From Streptomyces sp. ISL-12 (GTDB lineage Bacteria; Actinomycetota; Actinomycetes; Streptomycetales; Streptomycetaceae), in assembly GCF_018614415.1 (NCBI RefSeq), contig NZ_JAGGOO010000022.1:1-64000 (forward strand): a stretch of 64,000 bases of DNA, written 5' to 3'. Below are positions 18,166 through 28,140 of the stretch, piece after piece. The notes below the pieces were generated by a model. It saw only the letters and a list, made by a program, of their open reading frames with translations. It searched no databases and was not told where the DNA came from. The position numbers and the translations under genes are program-made. Numbering within the stretch: position 1 is the first letter of the stretch; the number at the start of each line of letters is the position of its first letter.

Positions 18166-19554
18166 TCAGTCGTGGGAGTGGAGCGGCTTGCCCGCGAGGG
18201 CCAGGTGCGCCTCGCCGAGGGCCTCGTTCTGCGTCGGGTGGGCGTGGATGAGCTGCGCGACCTCGGCGGGCAGCGCCTCCCAGTTGTAGATCAGCTGGGC
18301 TTCGCCGACCTGCTCGCCCATGCGGTCGCCGACCATGTGGACGCCGACCACGGCACCGTCCTTGACCTGGACGAGCTTGATCTCGCCCGCGGTCTTGAGG
18401 ATCTTGCTCTTTCCGTTGCCCGCCAGGTTGTACTTCAGGGCGACGACCTTGTCCGCACCGTAGATCTCCTTGGCCTTGGCCTCGGTGATGCCCACGGAGG
18501 CGACCTCGGGGTGGCAGTACGTCACCCGGGGCACGCCGTCGTAGTCGATCGGCACGGTCTTCAGACCGGCCAGCCGCTCCGCCACCAGGATGCCCTCGGC
18601 GAAGCCGACGTGCGCGAGCTGGAGGGTCGGGACCAGGTCACCGACGGCCGAGATGGTCGGCACGTTGGTGCGCATGTACTCGTCGACGAGGACGTAGCCG
18701 CGGTCCATGGCGACCCCGGCCTCCTCGTAGCCCAGGCCCTGCGAGACCGGGCCGCGGCCGATGGCGACGAGCAGGACCTCGGCCTCGAACTCCTTGCCGT
18801 CGGCCAGCGTGACCTTGACACCGTCCTGGGTGTACTCGGCCTTCTGGAAGAAGGTGCCCAGGTTGAACTTGATGCCGCGCTTGCGGAACGCCCGCTCCAG
18901 CAGCTTCGAGCTGTTCTCGTCCTCGACCGGGACGAGGTGCTTGAGGCCCTCGACGATGGTGACGTCGGTGCCGAAGGACTTCCACGCGGAGGCGAACTCG
19001 ACGCCGATCACGCCGCCGCCCAGCACGATCGCGGACTTCGGCACGCGGTCCAGCTTGAGGGCGTGGTCGGAGGAGATGATCCGGTCGCCGTCGATGTTCA
19101 GGCCCGGCAGCGACTTCGGCACGGAGCCGGTCGCCAGCAGGACGTGGCGGCCCTGGATCCGCTGACCGTTCACATCCACCGAGGTCGGGGAGGAGAGCCG
19201 GCCCTCACCCTCGATGTACGTCACCTTGCGGGAGGCGATCAGCCCCTGCAGGCCCTTGTACAGGCCGGAGATGACCTCGTCCTTGTACTTCTGGACGGCC
19301 GGCATGTCGATGCCCTCGAAGGTGGCCTTCACGCCGAATTGCTCGGACTCCCGGGCCTGGTCGGCGATCTCACCGGCGTGCAGCAGCGCCTTGGTGGGGA
19401 TGCAGCCGACGTGCAGGCAGGTACCACCGACCTTGTTCTTCTCGATCAGGGCGACGTCCAGGCCCAGCTGCGCCCCGCGCAGGGCCGCGGCGTAACCACC
19501 GCTGCCACCGCCGAGGATCACTAGGTCGAAAACGGTGCTGGCGTCGTTCGCCAC
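18166..19554 (-). CDS. lpdA: Dihydrolipoamide dehydrogenase (E3)
   Basis: Flavoprotein that reoxidises dihydrolipoyl groups using NAD+. The 462-aa sequence shows the FAD motif LVILGGGSGGYAAA near residue 10, the redox disulfide GGTCLHVGCIPT, an NAD-binding GGGVIGVEFA motif, the second FAD motif TISAVGDLV, and the C-terminal active-site HAHPTQNE. The GTG at 19554 is preferred because GGAGG lies 7 bases upstream and homology starts there. It is read with the E2 gene in the same direction and forms the 2-oxoacid dehydrogenase set. Confidence 0.97.
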   Translation of the reverse strand: MANDASTVFDLVILGGGSGGYAAALRGAQLGLDVALIEKNKVGGTCLHVGCIPTKALLHAGEIADQARESEQFGVKATFEGIDMPAVQKYKDEVISGLYKGLQGLIASRKVTYIEGEGRLSSPTSVDVNGQRIQGRHVLLATGSVPKSLPGLNIDGDRIISSDHALKLDRVPKSAIVLGGGVIGVEFASAWKSFGTDVTIVEGLKHLVPVEDENSSKLLERAFRKRGIKFNLGTFFQKAEYTQDGVKVTLADGKEFEAEVLLVAIGRGPVSQGLGYEEAGVAMDRGYVLVDEYMRTNVPTISAVGDLVPTLQLAHVGFAEGILVAERLAGLKTVPIDYDGVPRVTYCHPEVASVGITEAKAKEIYGADKVVALKYNLAGNGKSKILKTAGEIKLVQVKDGAVVGVHMVGDRMGEQVGEAQLIYNWEALPAEVAQLIHAHPTQNEALGEAHLALAGKPLHSHD

Positions 19555-19756
19555 GTCACGTCCTCCATGCATGTGCGCCACGCCGGTCTCCAGCGACCGG
19601 TCGGCGGCTGGTGTCCGGCCGCTCGTTCTTCGGCCCTTGGTGGGGCCCTGTCCTGCCGGGACCCATCTTCGCACCCGCGGAGGGGGTACGAGACGCGGGG
19701 CCGGTGTGTGAGACGCAGCACGTTCACATGAGCGCCCCGGCACGGCAGTGCCGCCA

Positions 19757-19775
19757 GGGGCGCGGGGAACTGCGC
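19757..19775 (-). repeat. Dispersed 19-base repeat, copy 2 (inverted)
   Basis: Reverse complement of the 15434-15452 element, between lpdA and pepA. The 283-base gap (19555-19837) around it shows no gene. Confidence 0.7.
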
Positions 19776-19837
19776 GATCAACCACATCGGACCCGCAGCC
19801 GCCAGCGCCCCTTCGGTCCCGGGCTCTCAGGCGAACG

Positions 19838-21385
<1,548 letters not shown>

Positions 21386-21405
21386 GGTGGTGAAATCTCG
21401 CTTCC

Positions 21406-21458
21406 GTCTGTTTTCCGGTCTCCGGTTTTCCGGGTTTCCGGTGAAGTTTTCCGGTGGA
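21406..21458. repeat. Short imperfect tandem TTTCCGG repeats upstream of pepA
   Basis: CTTCCG, TTTTCCGG, CTCCGG, TTTTCCGG, TTTCCGG and TTTTCCGG follow each other within about 50 bases, directly before the pepA start on the minus strand. They may be part of the pepA promoter region or simple slippage. Confidence 0.5.
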
Positions 21459-21593
21459 TTCGGGTGAAGTCCGGTGTGTGGCCGAACGCGGTGGGTCGAC
21501 CGGGCCCGAACCCGACCCTAGATCCCTCCTGCGGCGCGGTCTCCACCTGGGCGGTGCCGAAACCCCGCACGAGCCTACGCTCGTGGCCCCGCG

Positions 21594-22373
21594 TCAGCCG
21601 AGGACCAGCACCACCAGAGCCGTCGTGGCCGCGGTCTCGGCCAGTCCGCCGAAGACGTCGCCGGTGACCCCGCCGAAGCGGCGCACGCAGTGACGGAGCA
21701 TCAGCTCGGCGGCGCCGAGGGCGAGGAGCACGGCGACGGCGGTCCGGGCCGCGTCCGCCGGTCCGAGGGCCGCGCCGGCCGCGGCGGCGGCCACCGTGAC
21801 GGCGGCGGCCGTGCCCAGCGCGCCGCGCGCCGGCACCACCCCGGCGACCGCCGCGCCGAGGCCCTCCGGGCGGGCGGCCGGTACGCCGGTGCGGGCGGCC
21901 AGCGTCAGCGCCAGCCGGGCGACGGCCGCCGAGACCACGGCGGCGAGCGCGCCCCGGGCCCAGGAGTCCCCGTACGCCTGCGCCAGCGCGGCCACCTGGG
22001 CCAGCAGCACCAGCACGAGGGCGAGCACGCCGAACGGCCCGATGTCCGACTGCTTCATGATCCGCAGCGCGTCCTCGGCGGGCTTCCCGCTGCCGAGCCC
22101 GTCCGCGGTGTCGGCCAGTCCGTCCAGATGGAGTCCGCGGGTGAGCACCGCCGGTACGGCCGCGCCGGCGACGGCGGCGAGCAGCGGCCCCGCGCCGAGG
22201 AGCAGCAGGACGAGCCCCAGGGCGGCGGCGCACCCCCCGACCGCCACCCCGGCCAGCGGCGCCCACAGCATGCCGCCCCGCGCGGCCCCCCGGTCCCAGC
22301 GGTTCACCCTGACGGGGAAGACGGTGAGCGTCCCGAACGCGAAACGCAGCCCGTCGGAGCCGGCGCCGGTCAC
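21594..22373 (-). CDS. cobS: Adenosylcobinamide-GDP ribazoletransferase CobS
   Basis: Integral membrane cobalamin synthase that joins adenosylcobinamide-GDP to alpha-ribazole. 259 aa with about six hydrophobic segments, and the motifs LTRGLHLDGLADTADGLGSG and EDALRIMKQSDIGPFGV that bind metal and phosphate. The GTG start overlaps the cobT stop as GTGA, so translation is coupled to the preceding step of the pathway. Confidence 0.95.
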   Translation of the reverse strand: MTGAGSDGLRFAFGTLTVFPVRVNRWDRGAARGGMLWAPLAGVAVGGCAAALGLVLLLLGAGPLLAAVAGAAVPAVLTRGLHLDGLADTADGLGSGKPAEDALRIMKQSDIGPFGVLALVLVLLAQVAALAQAYGDSWARGALAAVVSAAVARLALTLAARTGVPAARPEGLGAAVAGVVPARGALGTAAAVTVAAAAAGAALGPADAARTAVAVLLALGAAELMLRHCVRRFGGVTGDVFGGLAETAATTALVVLVLG

Positions 22374-23467
22374 GCTCCGGAGACCTCCGCCTCGGCGTCC
22401 GCCTCCGCCTCGGCCTCGTCCTCGGCCCGCTCCGGCAGCTCCGCCGCCAGCGCCGCGGCCGCCTGCACCAGCGGCAGGGCCAGCAGACCGCCCGCGCCCT
22501 CACCCACCCGCACGCCCTGGGTCAGCACCGGTTCCAGGGCCATCCGGTCCAGCGCCTTGGCCTGCCCCGGCTCCCCGCTGTCGTGCGAGGCCAGCCACCA
22601 GTCCGGCGCGCGGAACGCGATCCGCTGCCCGACCAGCGCGCAGGCGGCCGTCACCACGCCGTCCAGGATCACCGGCATCTTCCGTACCGCGCTCTGCAGC
22701 AGGAACCCGGTCATCGCCGTCAGGTCCGCCCCGCCCACCGTGGCCAGCAGCCGCAGCTGGTCCCCGAGGACCGGCCGCGCCCGCCGCAGTCCGTCCCGGA
22801 TCGCCGCGCACTTGCGCATCCAGGCGAGGTCGTCGATGGCCTGCCCGCCGCGTCCGGTCACCACCGAGGCGTCCGTCCCGCACAGCGCCGCCACCAGCAC
22901 GCCCGCCGCGGTGGTCCCGCCCACGCTCACATCGCCGAGCACCACCAGGTCGGTACCGGAGTCGGCCTCCTCGTCGGCCACCGCGACCCCCGCCCGGAAG
23001 GCGGCCTCCGCCTCCTCCAGGGTGAGGGCGTCCTCGACGTCGATCCGTCCGCCGCCCCGCCGCACCCGGTGCCGTACGACCTCGGCGGGCAGCGACTCCG
23101 GGTCGCAGTCCAGCGCCATGTCGACCACCCGCACCGGCACGCCGAGCCGCCGGGCCAGCACGGACACGGGCCGGCCGCCCTCCAGTACCTCGCGCACCAG
23201 CTCGCCGGCGCTGCCCGCGGGCCGGGACGAGACGTCCAGCTCGGCCACCTTGTGGTCGCCGGCGAAGAGCACCAGCCGCGGCCGTTCCACCGGCCGTACC
23301 GGTACGGCGGACTGCGCCGCGGCCAGCCACTCGCCCAGGTCGTCCAGGCGGCCCAGCGCCCCGGGCGGCACGGCCTGACGGGCCCGGCGCGCCTCGGCGT
23401 CACGGCGTACCCCGCCGTCCGGGCGCTCGATCAGGTCGGTGAAGTCGTCGAGATTCAGCGAGCTCAT
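22370..23467 (-). CDS. cobT: Nicotinate-nucleotide-dimethylbenzimidazole phosphoribosyltransferase CobT
   Basis: Makes alpha-ribazole phosphate from nicotinate mononucleotide and dimethylbenzimidazole. Of the 365 residues, 35-345 match CobT, including GDVSVGGTTAAG (178-189), the TGRGGQAIDD loop and the catalytic Glu323 in RVGEGAGGLLAL. The C-terminal 20 residues are an Asp/Glu/Ala tail. No Shine-Dalgarno is visible. TACTGT (minus strand, 23475-23480) ends 7 bases before the ATG, so the message may be leaderless. It is coupled to cobS and divergent from a methyltransferase-like gene. Confidence 0.95.
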   Translation of the reverse strand: MSSLNLDDFTDLIERPDGGVRRDAEARRARQAVPPGALGRLDDLGEWLAAAQSAVPVRPVERPRLVLFAGDHKVAELDVSSRPAGSAGELVREVLEGGRPVSVLARRLGVPVRVVDMALDCDPESLPAEVVRHRVRRGGGRIDVEDALTLEEAEAAFRAGVAVADEEADSGTDLVVLGDVSVGGTTAAGVLVAALCGTDASVVTGRGGQAIDDLAWMRKCAAIRDGLRRARPVLGDQLRLLATVGGADLTAMTGFLLQSAVRKMPVILDGVVTAACALVGQRIAFRAPDWWLASHDSGEPGQAKALDRMALEPVLTQGVRVGEGAGGLLALPLVQAAAALAAELPERAEDEAEAEADAEAEVSGA

Positions 23468-23618
23468 TCGCCGAACAGTACCGGCCCTGGTCGGGTGCGT
23501 CTGAGGGCACATGTCCCGCCCGTCCGAGCGCCGTCTTGGCTCCCGCGACCGGCATCCCATACGTTCCGTTTCGCGGAGATTGTCACCCCTTCCTCCGTGC
23601 CGAGACAGGGAGCCGCCC

Positions 23619-24425
23619 GTGTCCACCCCGCCGTCACCCCCGGCCGCACTGCTGCCCGCCGTCCCGCCCGCACCCCGGTACGCGCCCCGCCGCGCGGACT
23701 GCCCCTGGTGCGGCTCCCGGCGCCTGCGCCCCGGCCCGCGCCTCTACGCCCCGCCGGACCGGTCGGTCCTCGTCACCTGCCGGGACTGCCGGCACGCCTT
23801 CCACAACCCGCCGCCGGGCCCGGACGGCCAGGACGGCACTCCCGTACGGGCCGTCACCGGACCGCGGCACCTGTCGGCCGCCCGCGCGCTGCTGCGGTAC
23901 TGCCCCGAGCCGGAGAGCTGGCTCGACCTGGACACTGGCGACGCCCGCTTCCCGCGCGCGGCGCGGCGGTACTTCCCGTACACCTCCTTCGACGGCGTCG
24001 ACCCCACCCACCGCGTGCTGCGCGCCCGCGCCGCCGACCTCGTGGAGGAGGCGTACGTCGGCCGCCTGACGGACCCGCACCTCGCCGCCCGGCTGCGCGC
24101 CCGCTACGACGTCGTCAGCGTCCTCCACCTGGAGCGCAGCCCCGACCCGCGCGCCGAACTCCGCGCCGCCCTGCGCGCCCTGCGCCCCGGCGGTCACCTG
24201 CTCGTCGACGTCACCGGCCCGCGCGGCCCGCTCGCCTCCCCGCCCGGCACCCGGCCCACCGCCCGGCTCCGCGCCGAGCTGCGGGAACGCGGCTGCGTCC
24301 TGCTGACCCCCGCCGGCCGCCGCCGGGTCGTCGCCCGCACCCCGGTCCTGCCCCGCACCCTCTTCCGGCCCCCCGTCCCCTCCCGGCCCCGCACCCCGCC
24401 TCAGCCCCGCAGCACCAGCGCCTGA
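23619..24425 (+). CDS. Zinc-ribbon, methyltransferase-like protein with degenerate SAM motif
   Basis: A 268-aa protein. Two CxxC pairs (CPWC near 28 and CRDC near 54) form a likely zinc ribbon, as in class I methyltransferases with an N-terminal zinc module. The following region keeps the fold pattern (YFPYTSFDGVDPTHRVL; YDVVSVLHLERSPDPRAELRAALRALRPGGHLLVDV). However, motif I reads WLDLDTGDARFP and lacks the usual GxGxG. The GTG has AGGGAG 7 bases upstream. Its last 25 bases overlap the 3' end of the cobU-like gene on the other strand. Confidence 0.7.
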   Translation: MSTPPSPPAALLPAVPPAPRYAPRRADCPWCGSRRLRPGPRLYAPPDRSVLVTCRDCRHAFHNPPPGPDGQDGTPVRAVTGPRHLSAARALLRYCPEPESWLDLDTGDARFPRAARRYFPYTSFDGVDPTHRVLRARAADLVEEAYVGRLTDPHLAARLRARYDVVSVLHLERSPDPRAELRAALRALRPGGHLLVDVTGPRGPLASPPGTRPTARLRAELRERGCVLLTPAGRRRVVARTPVLPRTLFRPPVPSRPRTPPQPRSTSA

Positions 24426-25600
24426 CCGGCCACCACCAGCAGCACCTGCTCGCACTCGGCGGCGAACGCGGCGTTGAGCCGGCCCAGCTCGTCCCGGTAG
24501 CGGCGCCCCGAGGCGGTGGCCGGCACGATCCCCGAGCCCACCTCGTTGGAGACGGCGACGACCGTGCGCCGGGTGGCCCGCACCGCCTCGGTCAGGTCCC
24601 GGGTCCGCTCCCGCAGCTCCCGCTGCCCGCTGTCCGCCCACCGGTCGTCGTCCCACGCCCCCACGGCGTCCATGGCGTCCGTCAGCCACAGCGACAGGCA
24701 GTCGATGAGCAGGGGCGGGCCGTCCTGCGCCAGCAGGGGCACCAGGTCACAGGTCTCGGCGGTACGCCACGACCCCGGGCGCCGCTCCCGGTGCGTGGCC
24801 ACCCGCGCCGCCCACTCCGTGTCCCCGCCCCGCGTCCCGCCCGTCGCCACGTACAGCACGTCGGGGAAGGACGCGAGGCGCCGTTCCGCCTCCACCGACT
24901 TCCCGGACCGGGCCCCGCCCAGCACCAGCGCCCGGCGCGGTACGTCGGGCACGTCCTCGTACACCCCGACCGTCAGCGTCGTCCCGTCCGGCACCGCCCG
25001 CGCCCCCGCCGCCGCGAGCCGGCGCCGCAGCTCGGGCCCCGGCGGCACGTCGTGATCGAGGTGCGCGGCGACGACGTCCGTCGTCGGACCCACCGCGCCG
25101 ACCGCCCGCAGCTTCGCCAGTGCGTCCGGCCGGCCCACGACGTCCGCGAGGACCAGGTCGTAGGCGCCGGCCGGTTCCTCCAGACCGGCGGGGGCGCCGC
25201 CCGGCGGCAGGTACAGCAGCCGCTGCCCGTCCGGGCCGGTCACCGCGTACCCCGTGCCCGGCGCGTCCATCGCCACCGCCCGCACCCGGTGCCCGGTCAG
25301 CAGCGCCAGCTCCCGCCCGTCCGGCACCCGGCCCGGCTGCGGCAGCCCGGCCGGCACCTCCACCGCCGGGCCGTCCGCCGGATGCGACAGCAGCACCTGG
25401 GTCACCCCGCCGAGGGAACGCCCGGACCGGGCGGCGGCGAACACCGCGCCCGGTGTCAGGTCGAGCAGCAGCGCCCCGTCCACCAGCAGCGCGGTCGCCG
25501 CGCGCGCGTGCGGGCCCTGGGCGGCGGCGCAGGCCGCGCAGGGACAGTCGGGGCGGGGGAGTCCCGCGGGGGCACCGGTGCCGAGCAGAGTCACGTCCAC
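24401..25600 (-). CDS. cobU: CobU-type kinase/guanylyltransferase fused to an MBL-like domain
   Basis: The C-terminal half (about 222-399) is adenosylcobinamide kinase/phosphate guanylyltransferase, which converts adenosylcobinamide to its GDP form, the substrate of CobS. It shows the P-loop GGARSGKS (228-235) and HRERRP (270-275). The N-terminal half (1-215) looks like a PhnP-type metallo-beta-lactamase fold (LGTGAPAGLPRPDCPCAAC, then LLSHPADGPAV). The canonical HxHxDH is reduced to HPADGP, so hydrolase activity is doubtful. The GTG at 25600 is preferred; a GTG two codons later is possible. The two-domain length is 399 aa against about 180 for CobU alone. Confidence 0.88.
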   Translation of the reverse strand: MDVTLLGTGAPAGLPRPDCPCAACAAAQGPHARAATALLVDGALLLDLTPGAVFAAARSGRSLGGVTQVLLSHPADGPAVEVPAGLPQPGRVPDGRELALLTGHRVRAVAMDAPGTGYAVTGPDGQRLLYLPPGGAPAGLEEPAGAYDLVLADVVGRPDALAKLRAVGAVGPTTDVVAAHLDHDVPPGPELRRRLAAAGARAVPDGTTLTVGVYEDVPDVPRRALVLGGARSGKSVEAERRLASFPDVLYVATGGTRGGDTEWAARVATHRERRPGSWRTAETCDLVPLLAQDGPPLLIDCLSLWLTDAMDAVGAWDDDRWADSGQRELRERTRDLTEAVRATRRTVVAVSNEVGSGIVPATASGRRYRDELGRLNAAFAAECEQVLLVVAGQALVLRG

Positions 25601-25749
25601 GCACCGATTTTCGCCGGTCACCCGCCGGCCTGCGCGCCCGAGACCCCGAGTAGCCCCACTCCGCGCCCGGCCGAGCGCATAGGCTGCGACCGGGAGCCGG
25701 ACCAAGATCCGGTGACCGCATCGCATGTGCTCACATCTGGGAGGCGTAC

Positions 25750-25962
25750 ATGGCGGCATGGACGTGGCGGTTCGAGACGGCCGACGGGACGGAGGTCCAG
25801 CCCTCGGTGCAGCCGGAGGAGTTCACGACGCAAGGGGACGCCGAGTCGTGGATCGGGGAGTACTGGAAGGACCTCAAGGAGGGCGGCACGGACCAGGTGC
25901 GGCTCTTCGAGGACGCCACGGAGATCTACGGCCCGATGAGCCTGCACGGCGAGGACGCGTAG
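25750..25962 (+). CDS. Small conserved protein, 70 aa
   Basis: A compact acidic protein rich in aromatic residues (MAAWTWRFETADGTEV, ESWIGEYWKDLKEGG) with no membrane segment. GGGAGG lies 5 bases before the ATG. It is divergent from the cobU-like gene and ends at a strong terminator. Similar small proteins are widespread in Streptomyces, but no function is known to me. Confidence 0.75.
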   Translation: MAAWTWRFETADGTEVQPSVQPEEFTTQGDAESWIGEYWKDLKEGGTDQVRLFEDATEIYGPMSLHGEDA

Positions 25963-25965
25963 CCG

Positions 25966-25998
25966 GCCGGGGGCGGCCGTTCCGGGGCCGCCCCCGGC
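25966..25998. terminator. Bidirectional terminator, 13-bp perfect stem
   Basis: Arms 25966-25978 and 25986-25998 around a 7-base loop fill the gap between two converging genes (stops at 25962 and 25999). Confidence 0.85.
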
Positions 25999-27051
25999 TC
26001 ACTGCTCGTCCAGCGTCACCTCCACGGTCCGCTCGTCGCCGTTCCGGGTGAACGTCACCGTCGTCCGGTCCCCGGGCCGCAGCCGGGCCAGGGCCTCGGC
26101 GAGCGAGGTGACCGTGGTGACGTCGCTGTCACCCAGTCCGGTGACGACGTCCCCGGACTCCAGCCCCGCCCGCTCGGCCGCGCCGCCGTCCCGCACCTCG
26201 ACGACGGCCACCCCGGCGGCCCGGTACCCGGAGTCGACGACCGTACGGCCGGTGATGCCGAGCGCCGCCCGGCCCGAGTCGGTCACCTTGCCGTCCCGGA
26301 CGATCTGACCGGCGACCGTCTTCACCATCGACGCCGGGATCGCGAACCCGATGCCGGGCGCCGCGCCGCCGCCGAGGTTCGGGTCGGTCGCGGCGAGCGT
26401 CGGGATGCCGATCACCTGCCCGTCGAGGTTCACCAGGGCGCCGCCGCTGTTGCCCGGGTTGATGGCCGCCGAGGTCTGCACCATGTTGGCCAGCGTCGCG
26501 CCCGTACCGCCCCCGTCGCCGCGCTCGGTGACGGTCCGGCCGGTCGCGGAGACGATGCCCTGGGTGACGCTGGAGGACAGCCCGAGCGGCGAGCCCATCG
26601 CCAGCACGATCTGGCCCACGGCCACCTTCGCGGAGTCCCCGAAGGCGGCCGCCTTGACCCCGTCCGGCACCCGGTCCAGCTTCACCACGGCGAGGTCCTG
26701 CTCCGGGTAGGACGAGACGAGCCGGGCGGGCAGCGGGTCCTCGCTGTGCGCGGTGGTCACCCGGAAGACGCGCTGGTCACCGACGACGTGCGCGTTGGTG
26801 ACGATGTGCCCCTCGCCGTCGTAGACCACGCCGGACCCCAGGTCCTCGGCGCCCTGGATCTGCACCACCGACGGCAGGACGTCGTCGATCACCCGCCGGT
26901 AGTCGCTCTCCAGCCCCTGCGCGGCCCGCGGCGCCGCGGCCCGTGCCGTCCGCTCGCGCGGCGCGCCGGCCTCCGAGCACCCGGCGAGGACGGCGGCGCA
27001 GCAGCCGAGAGCGGTCAGGGAGGCGGCGGCACGCAGGCGGAGGACGTCCAT
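25999..27051 (-). CDS. HtrA/DegP-like lipoprotein serine protease with PDZ domain
   Basis: A 350-aa extracytoplasmic quality-control protease. The signal peptide ends in a lipobox (VLAGC, Cys25), so it is predicted to be a lipoprotein. The S1C protease domain (50-245) has His88 (TNAHVV), Asp119 (EQDLAVV) and Ser202 (GNSGGA). A PDZ domain follows (about 255-345, AALGITGRTV to VTFTRNG). It converges on a small gene across a terminator. With the MarP-like protease at 8087 it is the second trypsin-fold envelope protease of the window. Confidence 0.93.
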   Translation of the reverse strand: MDVLRLRAAASLTALGCCAAVLAGCSEAGAPRERTARAAAPRAAQGLESDYRRVIDDVLPSVVQIQGAEDLGSGVVYDGEGHIVTNAHVVGDQRVFRVTTAHSEDPLPARLVSSYPEQDLAVVKLDRVPDGVKAAAFGDSAKVAVGQIVLAMGSPLGLSSSVTQGIVSATGRTVTERGDGGGTGATLANMVQTSAAINPGNSGGALVNLDGQVIGIPTLAATDPNLGGGAAPGIGFAIPASMVKTVAGQIVRDGKVTDSGRAALGITGRTVVDSGYRAAGVAVVEVRDGGAAERAGLESGDVVTGLGDSDVTTVTSLAEALARLRPGDRTTVTFTRNGDERTVEVTLDEQ

Positions 27052-27286
27052 GCCCCGAGTCTCACCAGGCGGCGCCCGCCCGGCCCCCGGTGGGCACCCG
27101 AACGGGCGCGGCGCGCCCCGGCGTCGACCGGTCCGGTCCGGGTGTGTTTCCGGGGGTGCGGAGGTGTGTGCCGCCCGGGGGCTCGGCGGGGCCGGCCGCC
27201 GTGTGTCCCGCTCGGGCGCGGTGGTGCCGCGCCGGCGCGGCTGCCCGGTCCTGGCGGGCGTCCGGACGGGCGCGGTGCGCCCGGTG

Positions 27287-27308
27287 CCGTCGGCGCCGCG
27301 GCCGACGG
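27287..27308. terminator. Hairpin downstream of the methyltransferase gene
   Basis: Arms 27287-27294 and 27301-27308 (CCGTCGGC / GCCGACGG) lie immediately past the stop at 27313 on the minus strand. The stem is only 8 bp. The rest of 27052-27286 shows no gene. Confidence 0.45.
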
Positions 27309-27312
27309 GCTC

Positions 27313-28140
27313 TCAGCCCCGTACCCCGCACAGGTGCAGCAGTGCGGCGACCCCGCGGTACGGGTCGGTGCGCCCCGCCCGCTCCTCCGCCGCCAGCAGC
27401 GTCTCCAGGTCGTCCGGGAGCGGTGTGCCGTCGGGGGCCGTGTCCGTGAAGACCCGTACGCCGTACCAGGCGTGCAGCGGTGCGCCGATCCCCGCGAGCG
27501 TCGCGGTCAGCGCCGCCCGCCGGTCCGCGCGGACGCCGGAGCCCGCCGGCGGGGGCGGCTCCCCGTCCGGGTCGGTACGGGAACGGGGGACCTGCGCGGC
27601 CGGTTCCAGGGCCGCCAGGGCGTCGGCCCACCGGCCGGTCAGGCCCGGCCGCATCGCCGGCGCGTCGCCGTTGCGGACCACCAGCGACAGCAGCCCGCCC
27701 TGGGCGAGCACCCGCGCCATCCCCGCCAGCAGGGGGTCGGGCTCCTCGACGTACATCAGCACGCCGTGGCACAGCACCACGTCGAAGCTGCCCGGCAGGA
27801 AGTGCACGCCGGTGTCCCGGCCGTCGCCCTCGATGATCCGCATCCGGTCCTGGATGCCCTGCGGCTGCCCGGCGAGGGCCTCGCGGGCCGCGGCGATCAG
27901 TACGGCGTCCTGCTCCAGGCCGGTCACCTGGTGCCCGGCCCGTGCCAGCCGCAGGGCCTGGCTGCCCCGCCCCATGCCGACGTCCAGCACCCGCAGCCGC
28001 CGGCCCACCGGGAACCGCCCGACGAGCTGCTCGTCCAGTTGCCGGGCCACCAGCTCCTGCCGTACGACGTCCCGCAGACCGCCGCCGGGGCCGTCCAGGC
28101 GGACCGCCGCCGCGTCCCCGGCGAACGGAATCCCGCTCAG
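27313..28140 (-). CDS. Class I SAM-dependent methyltransferase
   Basis: A 275-aa methyltransferase with a clean motif I (VLDVGMGRGSQALRLARAGHQVTGLEQD) and motif II/III (GSFDVVLCHGVLMYVEEPDPLLAGMARVLAQGG), like ubiquinone/tRNA-type MTases of the SmtA/UbiE kind. The substrate is unknown. No ATG, GTG or TTG begins the homologous region. The CTG at 28138-28140 has GGGGAG 6 bases upstream and overlaps the stop of the upstream DUF3043 gene as CTGA, so I take CTG as the start. The next in-frame GTG is deep inside the conserved region. Confidence 0.85.
   Translation of the reverse strand: MSGIPFAGDAAAVRLDGPGGGLRDVVRQELVARQLDEQLVGRFPVGRRLRVLDVGMGRGSQALRLARAGHQVTGLEQDAVLIAAAREALAGQPQGIQDRMRIIEGDGRDTGVHFLPGSFDVVLCHGVLMYVEEPDPLLAGMARVLAQGGLLSLVVRNGDAPAMRPGLTGRWADALAALEPAAQVPRSRTDPDGEPPPPAGSGVRADRRAALTATLAGIGAPLHAWYGVRVFTDTAPDGTPLPDDLETLLAAEERAGRTDPYRGVAALLHLCGVRG

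Noticed and set aside
16393-19524. Very long open frames antisense to the E2 and lpdA genes
   Set aside because: They are reading-frame shadows of Ala/Pro/Gly-rich coding DNA, with repetitive composition and no domain.
23468-23618. Cobalamin riboswitch before cobT or cobU
   Set aside because: Neither the cobT upstream region nor 25601-25749 has a B12-box-like conserved segment, and both are too short for the fold.
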